The translations under genes and the position numbers were made by a program. Below the pieces are notes generated by a model. It was not told where the DNA came from and made no database searches. It was given only the letters and a program-made list of their open reading frames with translations. From CAWUEZ02 sp963921355 (lineage in GTDB: Bacteria > Pseudomonadota > Alphaproteobacteria > Thalassobaculales > Thalassobaculaceae): 64,000 nt of DNA. The stretch is taken from assembly GCA_963921355.3 (NCBI GenBank), contig OZ001190.1:3968001-4032000 (forward strand). Direction: 5' to 3'. This document shows, one piece after another, positions 24,078-33,223 of this stretch (position 1 is the stretch's first letter; every line of letters starts with the position of its first letter).

Positions 24078-25694
24078 ATGAAGATCCTCAGATTTTTCGC
24101 GGAAAAGGGACAGTACTCCCGACGCTTCATTCTTATGCTCGTGGTGGCGTCAGGGATGTCAGGCGGTCTCTTGCTCGCGGTCATCAATGCCGCTGCGGAA
24201 ATGGCCGCCAACAGCGAAGTCCAATTGCGGTTCTTCGCCATCTTCGCCCTGACACTGCTGTTTTTCACGGTCACTAAACGCATCGCGCTGTCACGCGCCA
24301 CAAAAGCCGGAGAACGGGCAATCCGCGAAGTCCGGATCCGCCTGGCCGACAAGATCCGCCACTCCGAGCTGCTGTTCGTCGAGAACACCGGCCGCGGCGA
24401 CATCTACGCGCGCCTGACCCAGGACACGGCCTCCATATCCCAGGCCGTTCCGATGATTTTCAACGGCTACCAATCGGCCGTCATCCTGGTGGCCGGCCTG
24501 ATCTACATTGCCTTCGTATCCTGGATCGCCTGTATCCTGACGGTCTTGTTTCTGTCGGCGATCGGATACGCCTATGTCCGCAATTCCCGTCTCATTGTCG
24601 CCGATCTGAAAACCGCGACCGCCAAGGAGGCGCAGTTCTTCGATGCGCTCAGCCATCTGGTCGACGGGTTCAAAGAAATCAAAATCAACCATCGCAAGAA
24701 CGATGAGGTGATGGAACGGGTCGCCGAGATCGCCAGGCAGACTGAAACCGTCATGGTGAATACCGGTATTCGCTATGTGACCTATCTGGTCGGCTCTCAG
24801 ACCTCCCTCTATCTGCTGATTGCGACTTTTGTCTTTGTCTTCCCAACAATGGAATTCGCGGATCCGGAACGGATTCTGAAACTGACGGCGGCCGGTCTGT
24901 TCATCATTTCTCCTCTGGAAGTCGCATTCACCGCCTACTACTTCCACAACAAAGCCGAAGTTGCCTTCACGAATATCGAGCGCCTCGAAGAACAACTGGA
25001 TGCGGCGCTTGAAGAGCAGGCTGTATCGTACAAGCCCAACGGGCGAAACTGGGCGAACTTCCAGAAGATCTCTCTGAAAGGGCTCCAGTTCCAGTATCCG
25101 GGAGAGGGCGACACCTACGCCATCGGGCCGCTCGATCTGGACATCGCGCGCGAGGAAGTCACGTTCATTACCGGCGGAAACGGAAGCGGGAAATCGACCC
25201 TCCTCAAGGTCCTGACCGGTCTCTATCTGCCGAATGCGGGGGAGATCCGCGTGGACCGGCGCGCCATCAAAGTTCAGGACTATCCGGACTACCGGGAAAT
25301 GTTTTCCGCAATCTTCAGCGATTTCCACCTGTTCGACCGGCTCTATGGATTGAGCGATGTCGACGAAGATGAGGTTCAGCGCCTGCTGGAAGAAATGCAG
25401 ATCGACGACAAAACGTCGTATGTGGACAAGGCATTTACCAACATCGAACTGTCCACTGGCCAAAAGAAACGACTTGCAATGGTAATCACACGGCTCGAAG
25501 ACAAACCCGTTTTTGTCTTCGATGAATGGGCCGCCGATCAAGACCCTGAATTCCGCCGGTTCTTTTATGAAGACATGCTTCCCGACCTCAAGTCTCGCGG
25601 TAAGACCATTATCGTCGTGACGCACGATGACGCTTACTTCAAACACGCGGACAAGCTGATCAAGCTGGACTATGGCCGGCTGGTAGAAATCTGA
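24078..25694 (+). CDS. SyrD/PvdE-type cyclic-peptide ABC exporter
   Basis: 538 residues, one polypeptide with a six-TM exporter domain (about 15-310) and an ATPase domain. Walker A is GGNGSGKST (366-374), the signature is LSTGQKKR, and Walker B is VFVFDEWAADQDP, the last being characteristic of the PvdE/SyrD siderophore and lipopeptide transporter group. A His switch is in VVTHDDAYF. Family members export non-ribosomal peptides or their precursors across the inner membrane. Here it is the likely exporter for the polyketide product or its phosphorylated precursor. The gene is complete, unlike the RND pump in the same island. Confidence 0.9.
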   Translation: MKILRFFAEKGQYSRRFILMLVVASGMSGGLLLAVINAAAEMAANSEVQLRFFAIFALTLLFFTVTKRIALSRATKAGERAIREVRIRLADKIRHSELLFVENTGRGDIYARLTQDTASISQAVPMIFNGYQSAVILVAGLIYIAFVSWIACILTVLFLSAIGYAYVRNSRLIVADLKTATAKEAQFFDALSHLVDGFKEIKINHRKNDEVMERVAEIARQTETVMVNTGIRYVTYLVGSQTSLYLLIATFVFVFPTMEFADPERILKLTAAGLFIISPLEVAFTAYYFHNKAEVAFTNIERLEEQLDAALEEQAVSYKPNGRNWANFQKISLKGLQFQYPGEGDTYAIGPLDLDIAREEVTFITGGNGSGKSTLLKVLTGLYLPNAGEIRVDRRAIKVQDYPDYREMFSAIFSDFHLFDRLYGLSDVDEDEVQRLLEEMQIDDKTSYVDKAFTNIELSTGQKKRLAMVITRLEDKPVFVFDEWAADQDPEFRRFFYEDMLPDLKSRGKTIIVVTHDDAYFKHADKLIKLDYGRLVEI

Positions 25695-25821
25695 TGGATC
25701 GTGGCGCATCCTCCAACCCGCTAATCCGGTTTGTCCGTCCGGCTTTTCGTGATAGTTGTAATCTGGATAATGTGCCGGAAGACGCTGACCAGAATATCTC
25801 GTGCATGCTAGGGAGATTTCG

Positions 25822-26415
25822 ATGGCGACCAAGAAATCAGAAGAATCAGAGGCTGTAGCGGAAGAAGTCGAAACTGCGGCGGAAGAGGTGGATAGTACTG
25901 AAGAAAAATCCAATCTCGACCGTGCCAACAGCGCGCTTCACAACTACATGGTCGCGTCCGCCGGCATCGGGCTGATTCCGGTTCCCGTCGTTGATGTCGC
26001 CGCGTTCATCGGCGCCAACGTCATGCTGGTCAAGCGCCTTTGCGAGATCTACGACGTCCCCTTCAAGAGCAACGTGGCGAAGAGCGCGCTGACGGGTATC
26101 GGGGGCGCGGTCGGGTCGCTTGGCCTCGCAGGCGGTCTCGGTCTCAGCGTCGGTAAACTGATCCCAGGCGCCGGGACCGCTGCCGGCATGTTGACCCTGC
26201 CGATTGCCAACACCGCCTTCACCTACGCCGTCGGGAAGATCTTCATCGCCCACTTTGAAATGGGCGGAACCCTGCTCGACTTCAGCGCGAAGGATTATGG
26301 CGGGAAACTGACCGAGCTCTACGAGACGGGTAAGGAAAAGGCGAAGTCGTTCGTCAGTCGCAAAGACAAGGACGAGGACACGGCAGAGTCCGAGCCGCAA
26401 GCGATGGCAAGCTAG
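25822..26415 (+). CDS. DUF697-family membrane protein (paralogue 1)
   Basis: 197 residues from ATG 25822 (ribosome site AGGGAG). A polar Glu-rich N-terminus is followed by GIGLIPVPVVDVAAFIGANV, MLVKRLCEIYDVPF and a Gly-rich hydrophobic stretch (GIGGAVGSLGLAGGLGL). It ends with FIAHFEMGGTLLDF. This 'IPVPxxDxxA...YxVPF...HFExGGTLxDF' pattern is the DUF697/YcjF-like core, associated with membranes and often with GTPase-linked stress systems. It is followed by a second copy 256 bases on. Role in the island unknown. Confidence 0.75.
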   Translation: MATKKSEESEAVAEEVETAAEEVDSTEEKSNLDRANSALHNYMVASAGIGLIPVPVVDVAAFIGANVMLVKRLCEIYDVPFKSNVAKSALTGIGGAVGSLGLAGGLGLSVGKLIPGAGTAAGMLTLPIANTAFTYAVGKIFIAHFEMGGTLLDFSAKDYGGKLTELYETGKEKAKSFVSRKDKDEDTAESEPQAMAS

Positions 26416-26671
26416 GCTGGACCGGCGTTCCCGCACGCAGACGCGCCGCCATCCGCCGTCGGCGACGCCCGGAGAGCAGGGCTTGGCGCGAACGGACAGG
26501 TCCTCGTGTCGGATGGCGACCGAAGCAGATGCCCTGCTTGCGACCCCGATTGCTGCCGCCGGCGCTCGACAATGCGGCCGGCGTCGGTGATCGGTCGGAG
26601 GCCCTGGCATCGGTCAATCTGGCAGACCTCAATTTGATCGCGATTCAAGCTGACATATCTCGGGGCTCATC

Positions 26672-27403
26672 ATGAAGAAGCTCCCCGGCCTCAAGCGCCG
26701 CGCTCCGGATGCGCCGGCGTCGCCGGAAACCCCATCGCAGGACAACCAGCACGGCCGCGCCAAGAGCCCGTCGGCGAAAGCGGCTCAGCCCTCGAGATCA
26801 CAGACCGGAACGCGGCGCGAGTCCCCGTCCGCGAGCAGCGAAACGCGGAGCGCGCAAAGCCGCCCGCGGCGCGCGCGCAAGGACACCATCAAGTCCGTGG
26901 CGGCGGAACACGACGGAAAGCCGATCGAGGCAGAGATCATATCCGGCTCGAGCCGGGCCGGCTTGTCGATCAATTTCGACCGCGCCTTGGCGGTCGTGGA
27001 CAAGCGCGTCAGATGGGCCGCGGCGGGGGGCGTGGTTCCGGTCCCCTTCGTCGACATCGCAGCGATCGCGGCGGTGCAACTGACGATGCTACGCGAGATA
27101 TCGGAGATCTATGACGTTCCTTTCTCGAAGAACCGGGGCAGAGCAATCGTCTCTACCCTGATCGGCAGCATCTTCCCTTGGGCGGCGGGCGCCGGGCTTG
27201 CGGGACTCCTCATCAAAGCCACCCCGGTGCTCGGCTGGGGTGTCGGGCTGGCGACCATCTCCGTCCTCGCCGCTACGTCTACGCGTGCGATGGGGCTGGT
27301 CTTCATCCAGCATTTCGAAAGCGGGGGGACTCTGTTCGACTTCGATCCCGCCGCAAAGCGCGACGCGTTCCATCAAGAGTACGAAAAAGCCAAGCCTGAA
27401 TGA
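26672..27403 (+). CDS. DUF697-family membrane protein (paralogue 2)
   Basis: 243 residues. The first 85 residues are disordered, basic and Ser/Arg-rich. The core repeats the neighbour's pattern: GGVVPVPFVDIAAIAAVQ, EISEIYDVPFSKNRG, a Gly/Ala-rich hydrophobic region, then FIQHFESGGTLFDFDPAA. The pair probably arose by duplication and may form a hetero-oligomer. The stop codon is immediately followed by the stop of the convergent RND gene, with no gap. The 256 bases before it show no further gene. Confidence 0.75.
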   Translation: MKKLPGLKRRAPDAPASPETPSQDNQHGRAKSPSAKAAQPSRSQTGTRRESPSASSETRSAQSRPRRARKDTIKSVAAEHDGKPIEAEIISGSSRAGLSINFDRALAVVDKRVRWAAAGGVVPVPFVDIAAIAAVQLTMLREISEIYDVPFSKNRGRAIVSTLIGSIFPWAAGAGLAGLLIKATPVLGWGVGLATISVLAATSTRAMGLVFIQHFESGGTLFDFDPAAKRDAFHQEYEKAKPE

Positions 27404-29431
27404 CTACTGCGCCTTGACCGTCGACCGTCGCGTCTTTGCCAGAATCGCGTAGAGCGGCGGCAGGACGAACAGGGTCAGAACCGTTCCGAAAATCAGGCCG
27501 CCGATCACGCTCCAGCCGATCGACTGACGCAGGACGGCGCCAGGCCCGGTCGCAATCGCCAATGGCACCACGCCCAAGACCATGGTGGATGCTGTCATGA
27601 TAATAGGCCTCAGCCTCTGCTTTGCCGCTTCGGCCGCTGCGTCGGCCTTGCTCTTGTTTTCGACTTCCTGAAGCCGGTTGGCGAACTCGCAGATCAAGAT
27701 GCCGTGTTTCGATATGAGCCCCACCAGCATGATGATTCCGATCATGCTGTAGATGTTGTTGCTCGACCCGACCGCGATCAGCGTCACCAGCGCGCCCACG
27801 ATCGCGAGAGGCACGGTGACCATGATGATCACCGGGTCCCTGAAGCTCTCGAACTGCGCTGCCAGAACCAGGAAGATCACGACGATCGCGAGGCCGAACA
27901 CGAGAGCGACCCCGCTCTGGGCCTGAAAGAACTCGAAGGACTGACCGGAAAAGGCAAGCTGCGTTGAGGCCGGCAACATCGGCCGCAGTTCCGCCAGCAC
28001 TTTATTCAAACCGTCACCCAACGTGACCCCCGGCGCGAGCCCTGCCTCCAGGGTTGCGGAGCGGAGCTGGTCATAGTGGGCGAGGCTGGCCGCCCCGACC
28101 TCCGATCTCACCGTGACCACGCTGGCGAGCGGAACCATGTTCCCGTTCTCACTCTTCACGTAGACGTTCTTCACGTCATCGGGCTCGGTTCGCAGGTCGT
28201 TCTCCGCCTCCACGAGCACGTCGAATTGTCGGCCGTTGTATTCAAACCGGCCGGCTTTGTGCCCGCCGAACAACGCACCGGTCGCCGCCGCAATCTGTGT
28301 TTCGTCGATCCCGAGCTGTGCGACCAGGTCCTTATGCAGACTGATCGCAAAGGTCAGAGTGTCGAAGTGGAGGTCGCTTCTCGGCGCAGTGACCGCCTTG
28401 CTTTCGGCCGCCTTGGCGACCAGTTTGCTCATCAGCGTGTAGAGGTCCTCATACCCCGATGACGTCCGAACAACGATCTGGACAGGCTGACCGGTGGCGC
28501 CTGCCCCGAATACCTGCGGAATGATCGGGAATGCGAAGACACTCGGCAAAGACGACAGTTTCGGCCAAAGAACGCCCTGCAGATCCTTTGCCGAGAAATT
28601 GGGACGCTGGTCCCAGGGTTTCAGCGAGACCATTAGGATCCCGCCGTTTCGCGACGGGGTACCGACCACGCTGATCACCCGTTCGATCATATCGCTGGAG
28701 CCCTTGATGATCTCCTCGAGCTTCTTCGCCTCGGCGGCGGAAGCCTCCAGGCTGGCTCCCTGCGGTCCTTGGTAAAAGACGATCAAGTAGCCCTGGTCCT
28801 CGGTGGGGACCAGTTCCTGCGGCAGATCCTTGTAAAGAAACCAGGCGCTGCCGGCGATGCCGAGACCGACAAGCACCATCACGTACCGGGCTTTGATCGC
28901 AAGGCGGACGAGCACCTCATAACCGTCCGCGAGTTTCTGCATCGTCCCTTCGACAAGGTGCTGAAACCGGTTGGGCTTACCGCCGCGCAGAACCTGGGCG
29001 CACATCATTGGCGATAGCGTGAGCGCGACAAATCCAGAGATGCCGACCGCCGCGGCGAGAGTAAACGCGAAGCCTTTGAAGAACTCACCAACCGTCCCGG
29101 GCATGATGCCCACGGGCGCAAACACCGCCGCAAGTGTCAGGGTCATGGCAATGACCGGCACGGTGATCTCCGCCATGCCCTCGCGTGCAGCCTGCTTGGG
29201 CGCAACGCCGGGCTTCATCTTTCCATGGATATTCTCCACGACGACAATCGCGTCATCGACGACCAGCCCAATCGCCATGACCAGGGCCAGCAGCGTAATG
29301 GTGTTAATGCTGAAGCCGAGCAACGCCATGATGGCCAAGACGCCAATCAGCGACACTGGAATGGTGACGACGGGGATTGCCGCCGCTCTCAGAGATCCGA
29401 GAAACAGAAAGATAACCAGTACGACCAGCAC
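27404..29431 (-). CDS. RND efflux pump, C-terminal piece (frameshifted)
   Basis: This is the second part of an AcrB/MexB-like HAE-1 transporter. It begins just inside the TM2 region (VVLVIFLFLGSLRAAAIP) and carries the proton-relay helix ALVMAIGLVVDDAIVVVENI, with the tandem Asp pair. It continues through the second periplasmic loop to TM12 (FGTVLTLFVLPPLYAIL). The GTG at 29431 is only the first possible start in this frame; true homology continues to about 29453. The frame break lies at the A5 run 29451-29455 (plus strand). As sequenced, no full pump can be made. Confidence 0.85.
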   Translation of the reverse strand: MLVVLVIFLFLGSLRAAAIPVVTIPVSLIGVLAIMALLGFSINTITLLALVMAIGLVVDDAIVVVENIHGKMKPGVAPKQAAREGMAEITVPVIAMTLTLAAVFAPVGIMPGTVGEFFKGFAFTLAAAVGISGFVALTLSPMMCAQVLRGGKPNRFQHLVEGTMQKLADGYEVLVRLAIKARYVMVLVGLGIAGSAWFLYKDLPQELVPTEDQGYLIVFYQGPQGASLEASAAEAKKLEEIIKGSSDMIERVISVVGTPSRNGGILMVSLKPWDQRPNFSAKDLQGVLWPKLSSLPSVFAFPIIPQVFGAGATGQPVQIVVRTSSGYEDLYTLMSKLVAKAAESKAVTAPRSDLHFDTLTFAISLHKDLVAQLGIDETQIAAATGALFGGHKAGRFEYNGRQFDVLVEAENDLRTEPDDVKNVYVKSENGNMVPLASVVTVRSEVGAASLAHYDQLRSATLEAGLAPGVTLGDGLNKVLAELRPMLPASTQLAFSGQSFEFFQAQSGVALVFGLAIVVIFLVLAAQFESFRDPVIIMVTVPLAIVGALVTLIAVGSSNNIYSMIGIIMLVGLISKHGILICEFANRLQEVENKSKADAAAEAAKQRLRPIIMTASTMVLGVVPLAIATGPGAVLRQSIGWSVIGGLIFGTVLTLFVLPPLYAILAKTRRSTVKAQ

Positions 29432-30452
29432 GAACGCTTCGCCGATCGATAAAAACTTCTTCGATCGATTTCTCGATGAAGATCGTTCGATCGAAAACGA
29501 TCGTCGCGATCATACCTTCAGGTAGTGTTGTTTGAAGGTTCTTCTGAAAGTCCTTTACGGCGCGGGCCACCTCCATCGGACTGGAATCGCTCGAGCGGAT
29601 GATGCCGATCCCGACTGACGGTTCGCCGTTCACCCGTATCAGATTGACCGGATCGGTGCCGTCGACCACCGCCCGTCCGACATCTTCCAGTCGGACAAGC
29701 CGGTTGCCGGTCTTGGCGACGACCGTATCCATGAAATCGCTCGTGGAATCGAGCGTGCTCTTGAGTTTGAGGCTGTATTTCCGCGGTCCGATATCAACCG
29801 ACCCGACAGGTGCGGAGATGTTCCTGTTCTGGATCCCCACTTCCAGCTGGTCTACCGACAGGCCATAGGAGGCCAGCTTCTCCGGCGAGACCTTGATCCG
29901 CATCACGAAGTCTCGCGACCCGTACTTCTGCGCGCGGGACACGCCCGGTATGGCCCGGATCCCATTGAGCACAAACCTGTCCAGATAGTCGGAGATCGCG
30001 ACATCCGTCATGTTCGGGTTCTCAAACGCCAGATAGATGATCGGCTGAGCGTCCGGGTCCGTTTTCGCAACCTGCGGCCGCTCTGCGTCGAACGGAAGCG
30101 TGGCTGCGGCCAGGTCGACGCGGGCTCGCACCTCATTCGCCGCCTCGTTGATATCGGCGTCCTGCCCGAAAGTAATGGAGATCGTACTGACACCGTCTTT
30201 GCTGGTCGATGTCATGAACAGCGATCCGGGAATGCCGCCGAGCTGTTCTTCCAGCGGTGTTGTTATCTGTTGTTCAACGAGAGCCGAGTCCGCCTTTCCA
30301 TAGGAGGTCGTCACGGAGATGATCGGTGTTTCGACGCACGGCAGCTGCCGGATCGGCAAGTGCTGAACAGCAATCACGCCACAGATGATGACGAGGACAT
30401 TGAGAACGATCGTGAAGATCGGCCGTTCGATGCAGAAACTCGGAAGTGACAT
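29304..30452 (-). CDS. RND efflux pump, N-terminal piece (frameshifted)
   Basis: It starts MSLPSFCIERPIFTIVLNVL with TM1 and then the porter-domain sequence VETPIISVTTSYGKADSALV, DINEAANEVRARVDLA and onward to RTIFIEKSIEEVF. There the frame leaves the family. The remaining 50 codons to the stop at 29304 are unrelated. The missing SIGEAFVLVVL continuation is found in another frame, so this and the following piece are one gene with a 1- or 2-nt indel. The adaptor gene ends 11 bases upstream, giving the usual adaptor-pump operon. Confidence 0.85.
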   Translation of the reverse strand: MSLPSFCIERPIFTIVLNVLVIICGVIAVQHLPIRQLPCVETPIISVTTSYGKADSALVEQQITTPLEEQLGGIPGSLFMTSTSKDGVSTISITFGQDADINEAANEVRARVDLAAATLPFDAERPQVAKTDPDAQPIIYLAFENPNMTDVAISDYLDRFVLNGIRAIPGVSRAQKYGSRDFVMRIKVSPEKLASYGLSVDQLEVGIQNRNISAPVGSVDIGPRKYSLKLKSTLDSTSDFMDTVVAKTGNRLVRLEDVGRAVVDGTDPVNLIRVNGEPSVGIGIIRSSDSSPMEVARAVKDFQKNLQTTLPEGMIATIVFDRTIFIEKSIEEVFIDRRSVRAGRTGYLSVSRISESGGNPRRHHSSVADWRLGHHGVARLQH

Positions 30453-30463
30453 CCCGTCCGCCG

Positions 30464-31474
30464 TCAGCTGCTCTTCGCCACCGCCACCGGCGCACCGTCG
30501 CGCAGACGGAACTGGCCTTCCACGACCACTTTGTCGCCGGACTGTAGTCCACCTCTGATTTCGACCAGACCTTTCCGTCGCACACCCGTCTTAACCTTCA
30601 CGAGCTTTGCCTTGCCGTCCACGATCTTGAAAATGATCAGTCCGTCCGGCCGCGGTACGAGCGCCGTCTCTGGCACCATCGTTACGTTGCTGCGGGTTTC
30701 GATGACGACCCGAACCTCGACAATCATGCCCGGCCGCAATTCATCGTAGTCGTCGAGGGTGCCGAGTATCCGGATCGATCCGGTTTGCTGATCGAGCGCG
30801 GGGTCAATCGTGAAAAGGATCCCCGAATGCGTATGCCCGTCACCGAAGGAATGCGTAACCTTCAGGGATTGGCCGATCTCCAGTTTTTCGAGATCCCTCT
30901 GGGGCAACTCGAACTGGACCCGGAGCGGCGGCATCTCGTGAATGACAACGAGAACGTCGCCCGGCGCCCCGGTGTGATTTTCCAAAAGGCCGAGAGTCCC
31001 TGTGAACGGCGCGCGAACCATCGTCTTCTCGAGGTCGAGTTCCGCTGATCGGACATCAACCTTGGCAGCGACGATCTCGGCTTCCTTCGCCGGAATGTCG
31101 GCGGCGGGTGCGGCCTCGACCTCGACCAGCTTCTTCAGTCTTTCAAGGGCTTGGACATGGACATCCAGTTCGGCCTCCGCAGCCGCCAGCCGCGCCTCTT
31201 CGACCGCACTCTCGAGGAGGAAGAGAACCTGACCTTCCTTCACCCGGTCGCCGTTACCGATCGTGGTCCTTGTGATGCGAGAGGCTTTGTCGACCGTCAC
31301 GATGGCGTCCCGCTGCGCCAGGATCTTGCCAAGAGTCCGATAGACCGCCTCAACGTCCTGAACGCTCACCTCTTCGGCAACGACGGGGATGTCATTTTGA
31401 GCTTGGGCAACCTGGATTTGGGCAGACAAGGCGACAAAAACCATCAGCCAGATCGATGAACCCAATTTCTTCAT
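30464..31474 (-). CDS. RND periplasmic adaptor (membrane fusion protein)
   Basis: 336 residues. The N-terminal signal peptide (IWLMVFVALSAQIQVAQAQ) is not an obvious lipoprotein. The barrel-sandwich halves are RITRTTIGNGDRVKEGQVLF and KTMVRAPFTGTLGL, separated by a short coiled-coil hairpin (ARLAAAEAELDVHVQALERL). The beta-barrel and membrane-proximal domains follow (PQRDLEKLEIGQSL, LRPGMIVEVRV). The protein should connect the RND pump to an outer-membrane factor; none is encoded in this window. The gene is intact although its pump partner is frameshifted. Confidence 0.88.
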   Translation of the reverse strand: MKKLGSSIWLMVFVALSAQIQVAQAQNDIPVVAEEVSVQDVEAVYRTLGKILAQRDAIVTVDKASRITRTTIGNGDRVKEGQVLFLLESAVEEARLAAAEAELDVHVQALERLKKLVEVEAAPAADIPAKEAEIVAAKVDVRSAELDLEKTMVRAPFTGTLGLLENHTGAPGDVLVVIHEMPPLRVQFELPQRDLEKLEIGQSLKVTHSFGDGHTHSGILFTIDPALDQQTGSIRILGTLDDYDELRPGMIVEVRVVIETRSNVTMVPETALVPRPDGLIIFKIVDGKAKLVKVKTGVRRKGLVEIRGGLQSGDKVVVEGQFRLRDGAPVAVAKSS

Positions 31475-31679
31475 TCTGCCCCCCCGGCAAGAAAATATTC
31501 GGGCACCTGTGATCTTGAAAAGATCAGCCTTCTGTCTGTGGGAATGCTTACTTAGTCGGCCATCCTGTATTGTAGGTCGTTTTTGAGGGCTCGATGACTG
31601 AAAGCGCCGTCTGACGGATCGTTTTCGGTCAAGGTAAGGTCGGTTTACCTCTTGTTGATCCGGCAGTGCGTTGGGTATT

Positions 31680-32333
31680 TCAGTTTCGCTTCAATATCTT
31701 ATCAGCCTCACGTGCGAGAGCGGCGACCTCGAGAGCCGCGGCGCCGCGCGGTTGCGAGAGGGTCGGCACCGAGCCCATAAGTGCCGCCTCTGTATAGGCG
31801 ACCCTATGGCAAATTTCTGACTTCATCAACTTGTAGCCCGCTTCGCTCATCTCTTTCCGCATATGCCGTCCGACAACAGAATTGCGGACTACTTGAGTGA
31901 GCAGAAGCCGCCAGGCGACCGGTCCTTCGGCGCCGGCTTTCCGGATCGCGTCGATCAAATCCACCTTGTCGGCAGCAACTTCGAAGTCGACCGGCGACGG
32001 GCGCACCGGGATCAGGCAGAGGCCCGCATGTTCGAGCGCAATATCGGTGACCGAAGCGCGAAACCCCGGGGTATCGACCACGATCCGCTCAAATCCTTCG
32101 TCCAGAAGCGCCTGGATCGTGAATGAGATGCTCTTCTGGTCAGCGACCTCGCAGCGCAGACCCGACAACGCGTCGCCAGTCTGCAACCAGCGCGCAATTG
32201 ATTTCTGAGGGTCCGCATCGATCAGGGCCGTCTTTCGCCTCTTGGCCCACCAGTACCCAGCGAGACAGGTTGCGACCGTGCTCTTTCCGCTGCCGCCTTT
32301 CATTGTCGCTAGGGCGACGACCCGTTCCCTCAT
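31680..32333 (-). CDS. ParA/MinD-family ATPase
   Basis: 217 residues. MKGGSGKSTVATCLAGYWW is the deviant Walker A with the signature Lys, followed by ALIDADPQKS and VVDTPGF (Walker B/A' elements). The C-terminal half has LLLTQVV and a run of short helices. No ParB or parS-like partner is next to it, so plasmid partition is unlikely. ParA-like ATPases in biosynthetic or secretion loci often position or regulate membrane complexes. The reason for its place between a phosphopantetheinyl transferase and an efflux operon is not evident. Confidence 0.8.
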   Translation of the reverse strand: MRERVVALATMKGGSGKSTVATCLAGYWWAKRRKTALIDADPQKSIARWLQTGDALSGLRCEVADQKSISFTIQALLDEGFERIVVDTPGFRASVTDIALEHAGLCLIPVRPSPVDFEVAADKVDLIDAIRKAGAEGPVAWRLLLTQVVRNSVVGRHMRKEMSEAGYKLMKSEICHRVAYTEAALMGSVPTLSQPRGAAALEVAALAREADKILKRN

Positions 32334-32369
32334 CCATACCCCTGACGGCTGATGTGTGGTCGGAACAGG

Positions 32370-33101
32370 TTAGCATCGCCCGAAAGCGAAACTGAAGCGC
32401 TGGAAGCTGGTGTGCGGATGCGCGATCGCCAGGGCGGCGAAGCTCCCATCCGACAATCCAAGATCGGTTATCTCCCACTTGCTGGCGGGGCCATGGGTCT
32501 CCGGGCAAACGAGCAACCTTGTTCTTTCCCGCCCGGTCACGTCGACGGCGAAACTGTCCAACGGCAGATACAGCCCAAGGCCGAGCGCCTTGACGAAGGC
32601 CTCCTTGCGCGTCCAGCAACGATAAAACGCTGCAACTTGTTCGCCCTCCGTGCGCCCGGAGAAAATCGCCGCCTTCTCCAGTTCGTGAAACTGGTGCCTG
32701 GCAATATCGAGTGCGGCGCCGCGGTCCGTTGGAACCTCCATGTCGATCCCAACCGGCATTCCTCCCGAAACCGCAAGCAAAGCCCGGTCGCCGCTGTTCG
32801 TCTGATTGAATTCGAGAGGGCTTTTCAGGTGCAAGAGGATGGGTTTCTTCTGCCCGGTCTCGCCGAATCGAAGCGCCTCAGGCGGAATCCCCGTGTACAT
32901 CGAGAGGATCTCCCGCCGCATCACCCTACCGGCGGTAAACCGACGAGAGAGATCGGCCGTGATGAACCGCGACGCCTGTTCCCGTTCCTCATCGTCGAGG
33001 CAATCCGGCGAGACGTCCAACGTCAGCTCCGCCGACCAAATGTCAACGTCGCCAAGCACTGGCGGCACCAGTGCGCAACGCTCGCTTGCACCACAGGTCA
33101 A
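32370..33101 (-). CDS. Sfp-type 4'-phosphopantetheinyl transferase
   Basis: 243 residues. The core motifs are PVGIDMEVP (Asp120/Glu122, Mg2+ ligands) and CWTRKEAFVKALGLGL (Glu167, Lys168), in the order and spacing of the Sfp/Gsp group. The usual FNxSHSG motif is FNQTNSGD here, so the His is replaced by Asn. The enzyme converts apo carrier domains to the holo form and would activate the ACP domains of the nearby megasynthase. It marks the right edge of the biosynthetic island. No frame disruption seen. Confidence 0.9.
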   Translation of the reverse strand: MTCGASERCALVPPVLGDVDIWSAELTLDVSPDCLDDEEREQASRFITADLSRRFTAGRVMRREILSMYTGIPPEALRFGETGQKKPILLHLKSPLEFNQTNSGDRALLAVSGGMPVGIDMEVPTDRGAALDIARHQFHELEKAAIFSGRTEGEQVAAFYRCWTRKEAFVKALGLGLYLPLDSFAVDVTGRERTRLLVCPETHGPASKWEITDLGLSDGSFAALAIAHPHTSFQRFSFAFGRC

Positions 33102-33223
33102 ATCTCTTCGTCCGTCCTAGGCTGGGAGACTGTTCAACGAAACCGACAGGATATTATGCGACTACGATTTGCGATGTCCGTTCTATGTTGACGGTTAAGC
33201 GAACCGCCGCGTTCGGCCGCCGT

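Noticed and set aside
24291..25928. A long open frame of 545 codons on the minus strand opposite the ABC exporter
   Set aside because: It is the antisense shadow of a GC-rich coding region; the plus strand has perfect ABC motifs and a proper start, and the antisense product shows no domain.
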